A stretch of DNA of 64,000 nucleotides from Pythium myriotylum (GCA_023091665.1 JALJCQ010000012.1:2046001-2110000), one strand, 5' to 3'. Positions 12,125 through 26,628 are shown, numbered from the stretch's first letter. Numbers and translations are program-made. The notes: generated from the sequence alone by a model not told the origin.

Positions 12125-12970
12125 CTCTCTTATGCAAATCCACACCCACACAGACAACACACACACGCACGCCTTCATCTCGGACGCGCAGCGCCCCATC
12201 GCCCGTTTGGTCTCCCCTTTTGCTCCTACGCCACCCCACGCGCTCCTTACCTGTATCGTCCTACCACGCGTCAACCCAAATCCAACCGCGGCAGACATAC
12301 AGACATACCCCGAACTCGCCTCTCCGCGGCCATCATCCACCCAGCCCGACACGACCCGCCTCCACCTCACCTTATCCTCACCTCCACCTCACCTTATCCT
12401 GAGCTTGTTCACAGATCTCTCATCCGTCTGCTGTTACCGTCGGACTCGGTCCCATCCGCTGGTTGTCGGGCTCCTCGTGCTCGTGCTTTGCTCCGCGCTC
12501 CGTCCCACGCCTCGTCCCGTGTTTAGTCGCCCAGTACGCCCCTCGCCCTCTACGTGGGGTGGATATCGCCGTCGTCGGTGGTGCGATGGCTGCTGCCTCG
12601 CCTCAGTGGCGTGTTCTCGTGGGTGTGGTCCAGGGTTTGGGACTGGCCCCATCGGGACTGGCCCCATCCTGTGGTGTCCTGTGGTGTGATGTGACGTGTA
12701 CCATGTGAATGAGGTGTCGGTTTGCATCTTGTGTGTAGCCACGAAGCCACCATCAAGGATCTGTGAGGGGTGGGTGCTCGAGTGAGGTCGAGTAAGGTCG
12801 AGTGATGTGGCGGTGGGGTGAGCTGTGACCCGAGCTGTCTGTGGATGTTGTGAGGGTTGATGGTGCATAGCGTAGCGGAGAAGTTCAGTAGTTTGTCGTG
12901 GCTGCGTGGGTGTTGGCGTGGAGCGTGTCGTTCGTTGTTGGTGAGGAGTGGTATGGGTTGTGTTTTGTTG

Positions 12971-13090
<120 letters not shown>

Positions 13091-13214
13091 TTTTTGGGTG
13101 TCTGGGGAGTGTCTGAGTGGTGATTGTGTGTAGTGTGTGTCGTAGTAGTTTTCTTGGCGTGTTAGTTGTTGCGTATGTATGATTTTTGAAGTGGCGGGGT
13201 AGGTGTTTCAGCCA

Positions 13215-13285
13215 GCGCCGTTGGTTTAGTGGTAAAATATCTCGTTGCCATCGAGATGCCCCGGGTTCGATTCCCGGACGGCGCA
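13215..13285 (+). tRNA. tRNA-Gly(GCC): tRNA-Gly(GCC), unit 13
   Basis: Followed by (TG)56 at 14135-14246, haplotype G/C. Confidence 0.97.
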
Positions 13286-14131
13286 CTCTCTTATGCAAAT
13301 CCACACCCACACAGACAACACACACACGCACGCCTTCATCTCGGACGCGCAGCGCCCCATCGCCCGTTTGGTCTCCCCTTTTGCTCCTACGCCACCCCAC
13401 GCGCTCCTTACCTGTATCGTCCTACCACGCGTCAACCCAAATCCAACCGCGGCAGACATACAGACATACCCCGAACTCGCCTCTCCGCGGCCATCATCCA
13501 CCCAGCCCGACACGACCCGCCTCCACCTCACCTTATCCTCACCTCCACCTCACCTTATCCTGAGCTTGTTCACAGATCTCTCATCCGTCTGCTGTTACCG
13601 TCGGACTCGGTCCCATCCGCTGGTTGTCGGGCTCCTCGTGCTCGTGCTTTGCTCCGCGCTCCGTCCCACGCCTCGTCCCGTGTTTAGTCGCCCAGTACGC
13701 CCCTCGCCCTCTACGTGGGGTGGATATCGCCGTCGTCGGTGGTGCGATGGCTGCTGCCTCGCCTCAGTGGCGTGTTCTCGTGGGTGTGGTCCAGGGTTTG
13801 GGACTGGCCCCATCGGGACTGGCCCCATCCTGTGGTGTCCTGTGGTGTGATGTGACGTGTACCATGTGAATGAGGTGTCGGTTTGCATCTTGTGTGTAGC
13901 CACGAAGCCACCATCAAGGATCTGTGAGGGGTGGGTGCTCGAGTGAGGTCGAGTAAGGTCGAGTGATGTGGCGGTGGGGTGAGCTGTGACCCGAGCTGTC
14001 TGTGGATGTTGTGAGGGTTGATGGTGCATAGCGTAGCGGAGAAGTTCAGTAGTTTGTCGTGGCTGCGTGGGTGTTGGCGTGGAGCGTGTCGTTCGTTGTT
14101 GGTGAGGAGTGGTATGGGTTGTGTTTTGTTG

Positions 14132-14249
<118 letters not shown>

Positions 14250-14373
14250 TTTTTGGGTGTCTGGGGAGTGTCTGAGTGGTGATTGTGTGTAGTGTGTGTC
14301 GTAGTAGTTTTCTTGGCGTGTTAGTTGTTGCGTATGTATGATTTTTGAAGTGGCGGGGTAGGTGTTTCAGCCA

Positions 14374-14444
14374 GCGCCGTTGGTTTAGTGGTAAAATATC
14401 TCGTTGCCATCGAGATGCCCCGGGTTCGATTCCCGGACGGCGCA
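14374..14444 (+). tRNA. tRNA-Gly(GCC): tRNA-Gly(GCC), unit 14
   Basis: Followed by the minimal tract (TG)10 at 15294-15313, with recombinant haplotype A/C. Confidence 0.97.
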
Positions 14445-15440
14445 CTCTCTTATGCAAATCCACACCCACACAGACAACACACACACGCACGCCTTCATCT
14501 CGGACGCGCAGCGCCCCATCGCCCGTTTGGTCTCCCCTTTTGCTCCTACGCCACCCCACGCGCTCCTTACCTGTATCGTCCTACCACGCGTCAACCCAAA
14601 TCCAACCGCGGCAGACATACAGACATACCCCGAACTCGCCTCTCCGCGGCCATCATCCACCCAGCCCGACACGACCCGCCTCCACCTCACCTTATCCTCA
14701 CCTCCACCTCACCTTATCCTGAGCTTGTTCACAGATCTCTCATCCGTCTGCTGTTACCGTCGGACTCGGTCCCATCCGCTGGTTGTCGGGCTCCTCGTGC
14801 TCGTGCTTTGCTCCGCGCTCCGTCCCACGCCTCGTCCCGTGTTTAGTCGCCCAGTACGCCCCTCGCCCTCTACGTGGGGTGGATATCGCCGTCGTCGGTG
14901 GTGCGATGGCTGCTGCCTCGCCTCAGTGGCGTGTTCTCGTGGGTGTGGTCCAGGGTTTGGGACTGGCCCCATCGGGACTGGCCCCATCCTGTGGTGTCCT
15001 GTGGTGTGATGTGACGTGTACCATGTGAATGAGGTGTCGGTTTGCATCTTGTGTGTAGCCACGAAGCCACCATCAAGGATCTGTGAGGGGTGGGTGCTCG
15101 AGTGAGGTCGAGTAAGGTCGAGTGATGTGGCGGTGGGGTGAGCTGTGACCCGAGCTGTCTGTGGATGTTGTGAGGGTTGATGGTGCATAGCGTAGCGGAG
15201 AAGTTCAGTAGTTTGTCGTGGCTGCGTGGGTGTTGGCGTGGAGCGTGTCGTTCGTTGTTGGTGAGGAGTGGTATGGGTTGTGTTTTGTTGTAGTGTGTGT
15301 GTGTGTGTGTGTGTAGTTTTTGGGTGTCTGAGGAGTGTCTGAGTGGTGATTGTGTGTAGTGTGTGTCGTAGTAGTTTTCTTGGCGTGTTAGTTGTTGCGT
15401 ATGTATGATTTTTGAAGTGGCGGGGTAGGTGTTTCAGCCA

Positions 15441-15511
15441 GCGCCGTTGGTTTAGTGGTAAAATATCTCGTTGCCATCGAGATGCCCCGGGTTCGATTCC
15501 CGGACGGCGCA
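15441..15511 (+). tRNA. tRNA-Gly(GCC): tRNA-Gly(GCC), unit 15
   Basis: Followed by (TG)10 at 16361-16380, haplotype A/T. Confidence 0.97.
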
Positions 15512-16507
15512 CTCTCTTATGCAAATCCACACCCACACAGACAACACACACACGCACGCCTTCATCTCGGACGCGCAGCGCCCCATCGCCCGTTTGGTCT
15601 CCCCTTTTGCTCCTACGCCACCCCACGCGCTCCTTACCTGTATCGTCCTACCACGCGTCAACCCAAATCCAACCGCGGCAGACATACAGACATACCCCGA
15701 ACTCGCCTCTCCGCGGCCATCATCCACCCAGCCCGACACGACCCGCCTCCACCTCACCTTATCCTCACCTCCACCTCACCTTATCCTGAGCTTGTTCACA
15801 GATCTCTCATCCGTCTGCTGTTACCGTCGGACTCGGTCCCATCCGCTGGTTGTCGGGCTCCTCGTGCTCGTGCTTTGCTCCGCGCTCCGTCCCACGCCTC
15901 GTCCCGTGTTTAGTCGCCCAGTACGCCCCTCGCCCTCTACGTGGGGTGGATATCGCCGTCGTCGGTGGTGCGATGGCTGCTGCCTCGCCTCAGTGGCGTG
16001 TTCTCGTGGGTGTGGTCCAGGGTTTGGGACTGGCCCCATCGGGACTGGCCCCATCCTGTGGTGTCCTGTGGTGTGATGTGACGTGTACCATGTGAATGAG
16101 GTGTCGGTTTGCATCTTGTGTGTAGCCACGAAGCCACCATCAAGGATCTGTGAGGGGTGGGTGCTCGAGTGAGGTCGAGTAAGGTCGAGTGATGTGGCGG
16201 TGGGGTGAGCTGTGACCCGAGCTGTCTGTGGATGTTGTGAGGGTTGATGGTGCATAGCGTAGCGGAGAAGTTCAGTAGTTTGTCGTGGCTGCGTGGGTGT
16301 TGGCGTGGAGCGTGTCGTTCGTTGTTGGTGAGGAGTGGTATGGGTTGTGTTTTGTTGTAGTGTGTGTGTGTGTGTGTGTGTAGTTTTTGGGTGTCTGAGG
16401 AGTGTCTGAGTGGTGATTGTGTGTAGTGTGTGTCGTAGTAGTTTTCTTGGTGTGTTAGTTGTTGCGTATGTATGATTTTTGAAGTGGCGGGGTAGGTGTT
16501 TCAGCCA

Positions 16508-16578
16508 GCGCCGTTGGTTTAGTGGTAAAATATCTCGTTGCCATCGAGATGCCCCGGGTTCGATTCCCGGACGGCGCA
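16508..16578 (+). tRNA. tRNA-Gly(GCC): tRNA-Gly(GCC), unit 16
   Basis: Followed by (TG)42 at 17428-17511, haplotype G/C. Confidence 0.97.
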
Positions 16579-17424
16579 CTCTCTTATGCAAATCCACACC
16601 CACACAGACAACACACACACGCACGCCTTCATCTCGGACGCGCAGCGCCCCATCGCCCGTTTGGTCTCCCCTTTTGCTCCTACGCCACCCCACGCGCTCC
16701 TTACCTGTATCGTCCTACCACGCGTCAACCCAAATCCAACCGCGGCAGACATACAGACATACCCCGAACTCGCCTCTCCGCGGCCATCATCCACCCAGCC
16801 CGACACGACCCGCCTCCACCTCACCTTATCCTCACCTCCACCTCACCTTATCCTGAGCTTGTTCACAGATCTCTCATCCGTCTGCTGTTACCGTCGGACT
16901 CGGTCCCATCCGCTGGTTGTCGGGCTCCTCGTGCTCGTGCTTTGCTCCGCGCTCCGTCCCACGCCTCGTCCCGTGTTTAGTCGCCCAGTACGCCCCTCGC
17001 CCTCTACGTGGGGTGGATATCGCCGTCGTCGGTGGTGCGATGGCTGCTGCCTCGCCTCAGTGGCGTGTTCTCGTGGGTGTGGTCCAGGGTTTGGGACTGG
17101 CCCCATCGGGACTGGCCCCATCCTGTGGTGTCCTGTGGTGTGATGTGACGTGTACCATGTGAATGAGGTGTCGGTTTGCATCTTGTGTGTAGCCACGAAG
17201 CCACCATCAAGGATCTGTGAGGGGTGGGTGCTCGAGTGAGGTCGAGTAAGGTCGAGTGATGTGGCGGTGGGGTGAGCTGTGACCCGAGCTGTCTGTGGAT
17301 GTTGTGAGGGTTGATGGTGCATAGCGTAGCGGAGAAGTTCAGTAGTTTGTCGTGGCTGCGTGGGTGTTGGCGTGGAGCGTGTCGTTCGTTGTTGGTGAGG
17401 AGTGGTATGGGTTGTGTTTTGTTG

Positions 17425-17514
<90 letters not shown>

Positions 17515-17638
17515 TTTTTGGGTGTCTGGGGAGTGTCTGAGTGGTGATTGTGTGTAGTGTGTGTCGTAGTAGTTTTCTTGGCGTGTTAGTTGTTGCGTAT
17601 GTATGATTTTTGAAGTGGCGGGGTAGGTGTTTCAGCCA

Positions 17639-17709
17639 GCGCCGTTGGTTTAGTGGTAAAATATCTCGTTGCCATCGAGATGCCCCGGGTTCGATTCCCG
17701 GACGGCGCA
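17639..17709 (+). tRNA. tRNA-Gly(GCC): tRNA-Gly(GCC), unit 17
   Basis: Followed by (TG)10 at 18559-18578, haplotype A/T. Confidence 0.97.
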
Positions 17710-18705
17710 CTCTCTTATGCAAATCCACACCCACACAGACAACACACACACGCACGCCTTCATCTCGGACGCGCAGCGCCCCATCGCCCGTTTGGTCTCC
17801 CCTTTTGCTCCTACGCCACCCCACGCGCTCCTTACCTGTATCGTCCTACCACGCGTCAACCCAAATCCAACCGCGGCAGACATACAGACATACCCCGAAC
17901 TCGCCTCTCCGCGGCCATCATCCACCCAGCCCGACACGACCCGCCTCCACCTCACCTTATCCTCACCTCCACCTCACCTTATCCTGAGCTTGTTCACAGA
18001 TCTCTCATCCGTCTGCTGTTACCGTCGGACTCGGTCCCATCCGCTGGTTGTCGGGCTCCTCGTGCTCGTGCTTTGCTCCGCGCTCCGTCCCACGCCTCGT
18101 CCCGTGTTTAGTCGCCCAGTACGCCCCTCGCCCTCTACGTGGGGTGGATATCGCCGTCGTCGGTGGTGCGATGGCTGCTGCCTCGCCTCAGTGGCGTGTT
18201 CTCGTGGGTGTGGTCCAGGGTTTGGGACTGGCCCCATCGGGACTGGCCCCATCCTGTGGTGTCCTGTGGTGTGATGTGACGTGTACCATGTGAATGAGGT
18301 GTCGGTTTGCATCTTGTGTGTAGCCACGAAGCCACCATCAAGGATCTGTGAGGGGTGGGTGCTCGAGTGAGGTCGAGTAAGGTCGAGTGATGTGGCGGTG
18401 GGGTGAGCTGTGACCCGAGCTGTCTGTGGATGTTGTGAGGGTTGATGGTGCATAGCGTAGCGGAGAAGTTCAGTAGTTTGTCGTGGCTGCGTGGGTGTTG
18501 GCGTGGAGCGTGTCGTTCGTTGTTGGTGAGGAGTGGTATGGGTTGTGTTTTGTTGTAGTGTGTGTGTGTGTGTGTGTGTAGTTTTTGGGTGTCTGAGGAG
18601 TGTCTGAGTGGTGATTGTGTGTAGTGTGTGTCGTAGTAGTTTTCTTGGTGTGTTAGTTGTTGCGTATGTATGATTTTTGAAGTGGCGGGGTAGGTGTTTC
18701 AGCCA

Positions 18706-18776
18706 GCGCCGTTGGTTTAGTGGTAAAATATCTCGTTGCCATCGAGATGCCCCGGGTTCGATTCCCGGACGGCGCA
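18706..18776 (+). tRNA. tRNA-Gly(GCC): tRNA-Gly(GCC), unit 18
   Basis: Followed by (TG)54 at 19626-19733, haplotype G/C; first half of a two-unit block repeated in units 20-21. Confidence 0.97.
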
Positions 18777-19622
18777 CTCTCTTATGCAAATCCACACCCA
18801 CACAGACAACACACACACGCACGCCTTCATCTCGGACGCGCAGCGCCCCATCGCCCGTTTGGTCTCCCCTTTTGCTCCTACGCCACCCCACGCGCTCCTT
18901 ACCTGTATCGTCCTACCACGCGTCAACCCAAATCCAACCGCGGCAGACATACAGACATACCCCGAACTCGCCTCTCCGCGGCCATCATCCACCCAGCCCG
19001 ACACGACCCGCCTCCACCTCACCTTATCCTCACCTCCACCTCACCTTATCCTGAGCTTGTTCACAGATCTCTCATCCGTCTGCTGTTACCGTCGGACTCG
19101 GTCCCATCCGCTGGTTGTCGGGCTCCTCGTGCTCGTGCTTTGCTCCGCGCTCCGTCCCACGCCTCGTCCCGTGTTTAGTCGCCCAGTACGCCCCTCGCCC
19201 TCTACGTGGGGTGGATATCGCCGTCGTCGGTGGTGCGATGGCTGCTGCCTCGCCTCAGTGGCGTGTTCTCGTGGGTGTGGTCCAGGGTTTGGGACTGGCC
19301 CCATCGGGACTGGCCCCATCCTGTGGTGTCCTGTGGTGTGATGTGACGTGTACCATGTGAATGAGGTGTCGGTTTGCATCTTGTGTGTAGCCACGAAGCC
19401 ACCATCAAGGATCTGTGAGGGGTGGGTGCTCGAGTGAGGTCGAGTAAGGTCGAGTGATGTGGCGGTGGGGTGAGCTGTGACCCGAGCTGTCTGTGGATGT
19501 TGTGAGGGTTGATGGTGCATAGCGTAGCGGAGAAGTTCAGTAGTTTGTCGTGGCTGCGTGGGTGTTGGCGTGGAGCGTGTCGTTCGTTGTTGGTGAGGAG
19601 TGGTATGGGTTGTGTTTTGTTG

Positions 19623-19736
<114 letters not shown>

Positions 19737-19860
19737 TTTTTGGGTGTCTGGGGAGTGTCTGAGTGGTGATTGTGTGTAGTGTGTGTCGTAGTAGTTTTCT
19801 TGGCGTGTTAGTTGTTGCGTATGTATGATTTTTGAAGTGGCGGGGTAGGTGTTTCAGCCA

Positions 19861-19931
19861 GCGCCGTTGGTTTAGTGGTAAAATATCTCGTTGCCATCGA
19901 GATGCCCCGGGTTCGATTCCCGGACGGCGCA
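19861..19931 (+). tRNA. tRNA-Gly(GCC): tRNA-Gly(GCC), unit 19
   Basis: Carries the G-to-T change at 20012, which makes a T4 run 81 bases after the tRNA. Followed by (TG)43 at 20781-20866, haplotype G/C. Confidence 0.97.
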
Positions 19932-20777
19932 CTCTCTTATGCAAATCCACACCCACACAGACAACACACACACGCACGCCTTCATCTCGGACGCGCAGCG
20001 CCCCATCGCCCTTTTGGTCTCCCCTTTTGCTCCTACGCCACCCCACGCGCTCCTTACCTGTATCGTCCTACCACGCGTCAACCCAAATCCAACCGCGGCA
20101 GACATACAGACATACCCCGAACTCGCCTCTCCGCGGCCATCATCCACCCAGCCCGACACGACCCGCCTCCACCTCACCTTATCCTCACCTCCACCTCACC
20201 TTATCCTGAGCTTGTTCACAGATCTCTCATCCGTCTGCTGTTACCGTCGGACTCGGTCCCATCCGCTGGTTGTCGGGCTCCTCGTGCTCGTGCTTTGCTC
20301 CGCGCTCCGTCCCACGCCTCGTCCCGTGTTTAGTCGCCCAGTACGCCCCTCGCCCTCTACGTGGGGTGGATATCGCCGTCGTCGGTGGTGCGATGGCTGC
20401 TGCCTCGCCTCAGTGGCGTGTTCTCGTGGGTGTGGTCCAGGGTTTGGGACTGGCCCCATCGGGACTGGCCCCATCCTGTGGTGTCCTGTGGTGTGATGTG
20501 ACGTGTACCATGTGAATGAGGTGTCGGTTTGCATCTTGTGTGTAGCCACGAAGCCACCATCAAGGATCTGTGAGGGGTGGGTGCTCGAGTGAGGTCGAGT
20601 AAGGTCGAGTGATGTGGCGGTGGGGTGAGCTGTGACCCGAGCTGTCTGTGGATGTTGTGAGGGTTGATGGTGCATAGCGTAGCGGAGAAGTTCAGTAGTT
20701 TGTCGTGGCTGCGTGGGTGTTGGCGTGGAGCGTGTCGTTCGTTGTTGGTGAGGAGTGGTATGGGTTGTGTTTTGTTG

Positions 20778-20869
<92 letters not shown>

Positions 20870-20993
20870 TTTTTGGGTGTCTGGGGAGTGTCTGAGTGGT
20901 GATTGTGTGTAGTGTGTGTCGTAGTAGTTTTCTTGGCGTGTTAGTTGTTGCGTATGTATGATTTTTGAAGTGGCGGGGTAGGTGTTTCAGCCA

Positions 20994-21064
20994 GCGCCGT
21001 TGGTTTAGTGGTAAAATATCTCGTTGCCATCGAGATGCCCCGGGTTCGATTCCCGGACGGCGCA
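20994..21064 (+). tRNA. tRNA-Gly(GCC): tRNA-Gly(GCC), unit 20
   Basis: Followed by (TG)53 at 21914-22019, haplotype G/C. Confidence 0.97.
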
Positions 21065-21910
21065 CTCTCTTATGCAAATCCACACCCACACAGACAACAC
21101 ACACACGCACGCCTTCATCTCGGACGCGCAGCGCCCCATCGCCCGTTTGGTCTCCCCTTTTGCTCCTACGCCACCCCACGCGCTCCTTACCTGTATCGTC
21201 CTACCACGCGTCAACCCAAATCCAACCGCGGCAGACATACAGACATACCCCGAACTCGCCTCTCCGCGGCCATCATCCACCCAGCCCGACACGACCCGCC
21301 TCCACCTCACCTTATCCTCACCTCCACCTCACCTTATCCTGAGCTTGTTCACAGATCTCTCATCCGTCTGCTGTTACCGTCGGACTCGGTCCCATCCGCT
21401 GGTTGTCGGGCTCCTCGTGCTCGTGCTTTGCTCCGCGCTCCGTCCCACGCCTCGTCCCGTGTTTAGTCGCCCAGTACGCCCCTCGCCCTCTACGTGGGGT
21501 GGATATCGCCGTCGTCGGTGGTGCGATGGCTGCTGCCTCGCCTCAGTGGCGTGTTCTCGTGGGTGTGGTCCAGGGTTTGGGACTGGCCCCATCGGGACTG
21601 GCCCCATCCTGTGGTGTCCTGTGGTGTGATGTGACGTGTACCATGTGAATGAGGTGTCGGTTTGCATCTTGTGTGTAGCCACGAAGCCACCATCAAGGAT
21701 CTGTGAGGGGTGGGTGCTCGAGTGAGGTCGAGTAAGGTCGAGTGATGTGGCGGTGGGGTGAGCTGTGACCCGAGCTGTCTGTGGATGTTGTGAGGGTTGA
21801 TGGTGCATAGCGTAGCGGAGAAGTTCAGTAGTTTGTCGTGGCTGCGTGGGTGTTGGCGTGGAGCGTGTCGTTCGTTGTTGGTGAGGAGTGGTATGGGTTG
21901 TGTTTTGTTG

Positions 21911-22022
<112 letters not shown>

Positions 22023-22146
22023 TTTTTGGGTGTCTGGGGAGTGTCTGAGTGGTGATTGTGTGTAGTGTGTGTCGTAGTAGTTTTCTTGGCGTGTTAGTTG
22101 TTGCGTATGTATGATTTTTGAAGTGGCGGGGTAGGTGTTTCAGCCA

Positions 22147-22217
22147 GCGCCGTTGGTTTAGTGGTAAAATATCTCGTTGCCATCGAGATGCCCCGGGTTC
22201 GATTCCCGGACGGCGCA
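22147..22217 (+). tRNA. tRNA-Gly(GCC): tRNA-Gly(GCC), unit 21
   Basis: Carries the same G-to-T change as unit 19, here at 22298. Followed by (TG)43 at 23067-23152, haplotype G/C. Confidence 0.97.
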
Positions 22218-23063
22218 CTCTCTTATGCAAATCCACACCCACACAGACAACACACACACGCACGCCTTCATCTCGGACGCGCAGCGCCCCATCGCCCTTT
22301 TGGTCTCCCCTTTTGCTCCTACGCCACCCCACGCGCTCCTTACCTGTATCGTCCTACCACGCGTCAACCCAAATCCAACCGCGGCAGACATACAGACATA
22401 CCCCGAACTCGCCTCTCCGCGGCCATCATCCACCCAGCCCGACACGACCCGCCTCCACCTCACCTTATCCTCACCTCCACCTCACCTTATCCTGAGCTTG
22501 TTCACAGATCTCTCATCCGTCTGCTGTTACCGTCGGACTCGGTCCCATCCGCTGGTTGTCGGGCTCCTCGTGCTCGTGCTTTGCTCCGCGCTCCGTCCCA
22601 CGCCTCGTCCCGTGTTTAGTCGCCCAGTACGCCCCTCGCCCTCTACGTGGGGTGGATATCGCCGTCGTCGGTGGTGCGATGGCTGCTGCCTCGCCTCAGT
22701 GGCGTGTTCTCGTGGGTGTGGTCCAGGGTTTGGGACTGGCCCCATCGGGACTGGCCCCATCCTGTGGTGTCCTGTGGTGTGATGTGACGTGTACCATGTG
22801 AATGAGGTGTCGGTTTGCATCTTGTGTGTAGCCACGAAGCCACCATCAAGGATCTGTGAGGGGTGGGTGCTCGAGTGAGGTCGAGTAAGGTCGAGTGATG
22901 TGGCGGTGGGGTGAGCTGTGACCCGAGCTGTCTGTGGATGTTGTGAGGGTTGATGGTGCATAGCGTAGCGGAGAAGTTCAGTAGTTTGTCGTGGCTGCGT
23001 GGGTGTTGGCGTGGAGCGTGTCGTTCGTTGTTGGTGAGGAGTGGTATGGGTTGTGTTTTGTTG

Positions 23064-23155
<92 letters not shown>

Positions 23156-23279
23156 TTTTTGGGTGTCTGGGGAGTGTCTGAGTGGTGATTGTGTGTAGTG
23201 TGTGTCGTAGTAGTTTTCTTGGCGTGTTAGTTGTTGCGTATGTATGATTTTTGAAGTGGCGGGGTAGGTGTTTCAGCCA

Positions 23280-23350
23280 GCGCCGTTGGTTTAGTGGTAA
23301 AATATCTCGTTGCCATCGAGATGCCCCGGGTTCGATTCCCGGACGGCGCA
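23280..23350 (+). tRNA. tRNA-Gly(GCC): tRNA-Gly(GCC), unit 22
   Basis: Followed by (TG)10 at 24200-24219, recombinant haplotype A/C. Confidence 0.97.
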
Positions 23351-24346
23351 CTCTCTTATGCAAATCCACACCCACACAGACAACACACACACGCACGCCT
23401 TCATCTCGGACGCGCAGCGCCCCATCGCCCGTTTGGTCTCCCCTTTTGCTCCTACGCCACCCCACGCGCTCCTTACCTGTATCGTCCTACCACGCGTCAA
23501 CCCAAATCCAACCGCGGCAGACATACAGACATACCCCGAACTCGCCTCTCCGCGGCCATCATCCACCCAGCCCGACACGACCCGCCTCCACCTCACCTTA
23601 TCCTCACCTCCACCTCACCTTATCCTGAGCTTGTTCACAGATCTCTCATCCGTCTGCTGTTACCGTCGGACTCGGTCCCATCCGCTGGTTGTCGGGCTCC
23701 TCGTGCTCGTGCTTTGCTCCGCGCTCCGTCCCACGCCTCGTCCCGTGTTTAGTCGCCCAGTACGCCCCTCGCCCTCTACGTGGGGTGGATATCGCCGTCG
23801 TCGGTGGTGCGATGGCTGCTGCCTCGCCTCAGTGGCGTGTTCTCGTGGGTGTGGTCCAGGGTTTGGGACTGGCCCCATCGGGACTGGCCCCATCCTGTGG
23901 TGTCCTGTGGTGTGATGTGACGTGTACCATGTGAATGAGGTGTCGGTTTGCATCTTGTGTGTAGCCACGAAGCCACCATCAAGGATCTGTGAGGGGTGGG
24001 TGCTCGAGTGAGGTCGAGTAAGGTCGAGTGATGTGGCGGTGGGGTGAGCTGTGACCCGAGCTGTCTGTGGATGTTGTGAGGGTTGATGGTGCATAGCGTA
24101 GCGGAGAAGTTCAGTAGTTTGTCGTGGCTGCGTGGGTGTTGGCGTGGAGCGTGTCGTTCGTTGTTGGTGAGGAGTGGTATGGGTTGTGTTTTGTTGTAGT
24201 GTGTGTGTGTGTGTGTGTGTAGTTTTTGGGTGTCTGAGGAGTGTCTGAGTGGTGATTGTGTGTAGTGTGTGTCGTAGTAGTTTTCTTGGCGTGTTAGTTG
24301 TTGCGTATGTATGATTTTTGAAGTGGCGGGGTAGGTGTTTCAGCCA

Positions 24347-24417
24347 GCGCCGTTGGTTTAGTGGTAAAATATCTCGTTGCCATCGAGATGCCCCGGGTTC
24401 GATTCCCGGACGGCGCA
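24347..24417 (+). tRNA. tRNA-Gly(GCC): tRNA-Gly(GCC), unit 23
   Basis: Carries G-to-A at 25093. Followed by (TG)51 at 25267-25368, recombinant haplotype G/T. Confidence 0.97.
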
Positions 24418-25263
24418 CTCTCTTATGCAAATCCACACCCACACAGACAACACACACACGCACGCCTTCATCTCGGACGCGCAGCGCCCCATCGCCCGTT
24501 TGGTCTCCCCTTTTGCTCCTACGCCACCCCACGCGCTCCTTACCTGTATCGTCCTACCACGCGTCAACCCAAATCCAACCGCGGCAGACATACAGACATA
24601 CCCCGAACTCGCCTCTCCGCGGCCATCATCCACCCAGCCCGACACGACCCGCCTCCACCTCACCTTATCCTCACCTCCACCTCACCTTATCCTGAGCTTG
24701 TTCACAGATCTCTCATCCGTCTGCTGTTACCGTCGGACTCGGTCCCATCCGCTGGTTGTCGGGCTCCTCGTGCTCGTGCTTTGCTCCGCGCTCCGTCCCA
24801 CGCCTCGTCCCGTGTTTAGTCGCCCAGTACGCCCCTCGCCCTCTACGTGGGGTGGATATCGCCGTCGTCGGTGGTGCGATGGCTGCTGCCTCGCCTCAGT
24901 GGCGTGTTCTCGTGGGTGTGGTCCAGGGTTTGGGACTGGCCCCATCGGGACTGGCCCCATCCTGTGGTGTCCTGTGGTGTGATGTGACGTGTACCATGTG
25001 AATGAGGTGTCGGTTTGCATCTTGTGTGTAGCCACGAAGCCACCATCAAGGATCTGTGAGGGGTGGGTGCTCGAGTGAGGTCGAGTAAGGTCAAGTGATG
25101 TGGCGGTGGGGTGAGCTGTGACCCGAGCTGTCTGTGGATGTTGTGAGGGTTGATGGTGCATAGCGTAGCGGAGAAGTTCAGTAGTTTGTCGTGGCTGCGT
25201 GGGTGTTGGCGTGGAGCGTGTCGTTCGTTGTTGGTGAGGAGTGGTATGGGTTGTGTTTTGTTG

Positions 25264-25371
<108 letters not shown>

Positions 25372-25495
25372 TTTTTGGGTGTCTGGGGAGTGTCTGAGTG
25401 GTGATTGTGTGTAGTGTGTGTCGTAGTAGTTTTCTTGGTGTGTTAGTTGTTGCGTATGTATGATTTTTGAAGTGGCGGGGTAGGTGTTTCAGCCA

Positions 25496-25566
25496 GCGCC
25501 GTTGGTTTAGTGGTAAAATATCTCGTTGCCATCGAGATGCCCCGGGTTCGATTCCCGGACGGCGCA
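25496..25566 (+). tRNA. tRNA-Gly(GCC): tRNA-Gly(GCC), unit 24
   Basis: Followed by (TG)43 at 26416-26501, haplotype G/T. Confidence 0.97.
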
Positions 25567-26412
25567 CTCTCTTATGCAAATCCACACCCACACAGACAAC
25601 ACACACACGCACGCCTTCATCTCGGACGCGCAGCGCCCCATCGCCCGTTTGGTCTCCCCTTTTGCTCCTACGCCACCCCACGCGCTCCTTACCTGTATCG
25701 TCCTACCACGCGTCAACCCAAATCCAACCGCGGCAGACATACAGACATACCCCGAACTCGCCTCTCCGCGGCCATCATCCACCCAGCCCGACACGACCCG
25801 CCTCCACCTCACCTTATCCTCACCTCCACCTCACCTTATCCTGAGCTTGTTCACAGATCTCTCATCCGTCTGCTGTTACCGTCGGACTCGGTCCCATCCG
25901 CTGGTTGTCGGGCTCCTCGTGCTCGTGCTTTGCTCCGCGCTCCGTCCCACGCCTCGTCCCGTGTTTAGTCGCCCAGTACGCCCCTCGCCCTCTACGTGGG
26001 GTGGATATCGCCGTCGTCGGTGGTGCGATGGCTGCTGCCTCGCCTCAGTGGCGTGTTCTCGTGGGTGTGGTCCAGGGTTTGGGACTGGCCCCATCGGGAC
26101 TGGCCCCATCCTGTGGTGTCCTGTGGTGTGATGTGACGTGTACCATGTGAATGAGGTGTCGGTTTGCATCTTGTGTGTAGCCACGAAGCCACCATCAAGG
26201 ATCTGTGAGGGGTGGGTGCTCGAGTGAGGTCGAGTAAGGTCGAGTGATGTGGCGGTGGGGTGAGCTGTGACCCGAGCTGTCTGTGGATGTTGTGAGGGTT
26301 GATGGTGCATAGCGTAGCGGAGAAGTTCAGTAGTTTGTCGTGGCTGCGTGGGTGTTGGCGTGGAGCGTGTCGTTCGTTGTTGGTGAGGAGTGGTATGGGT
26401 TGTGTTTTGTTG

Positions 26413-26504
<92 letters not shown>

Positions 26505-26628
26505 TTTTTGGGTGTCTGGGGAGTGTCTGAGTGGTGATTGTGTGTAGTGTGTGTCGTAGTAGTTTTCTTGGTGTGTTAGTTGTTGCGTATGTATGATTTT
26601 TGAAGTGGCGGGGTAGGTGTTTCAGCCA

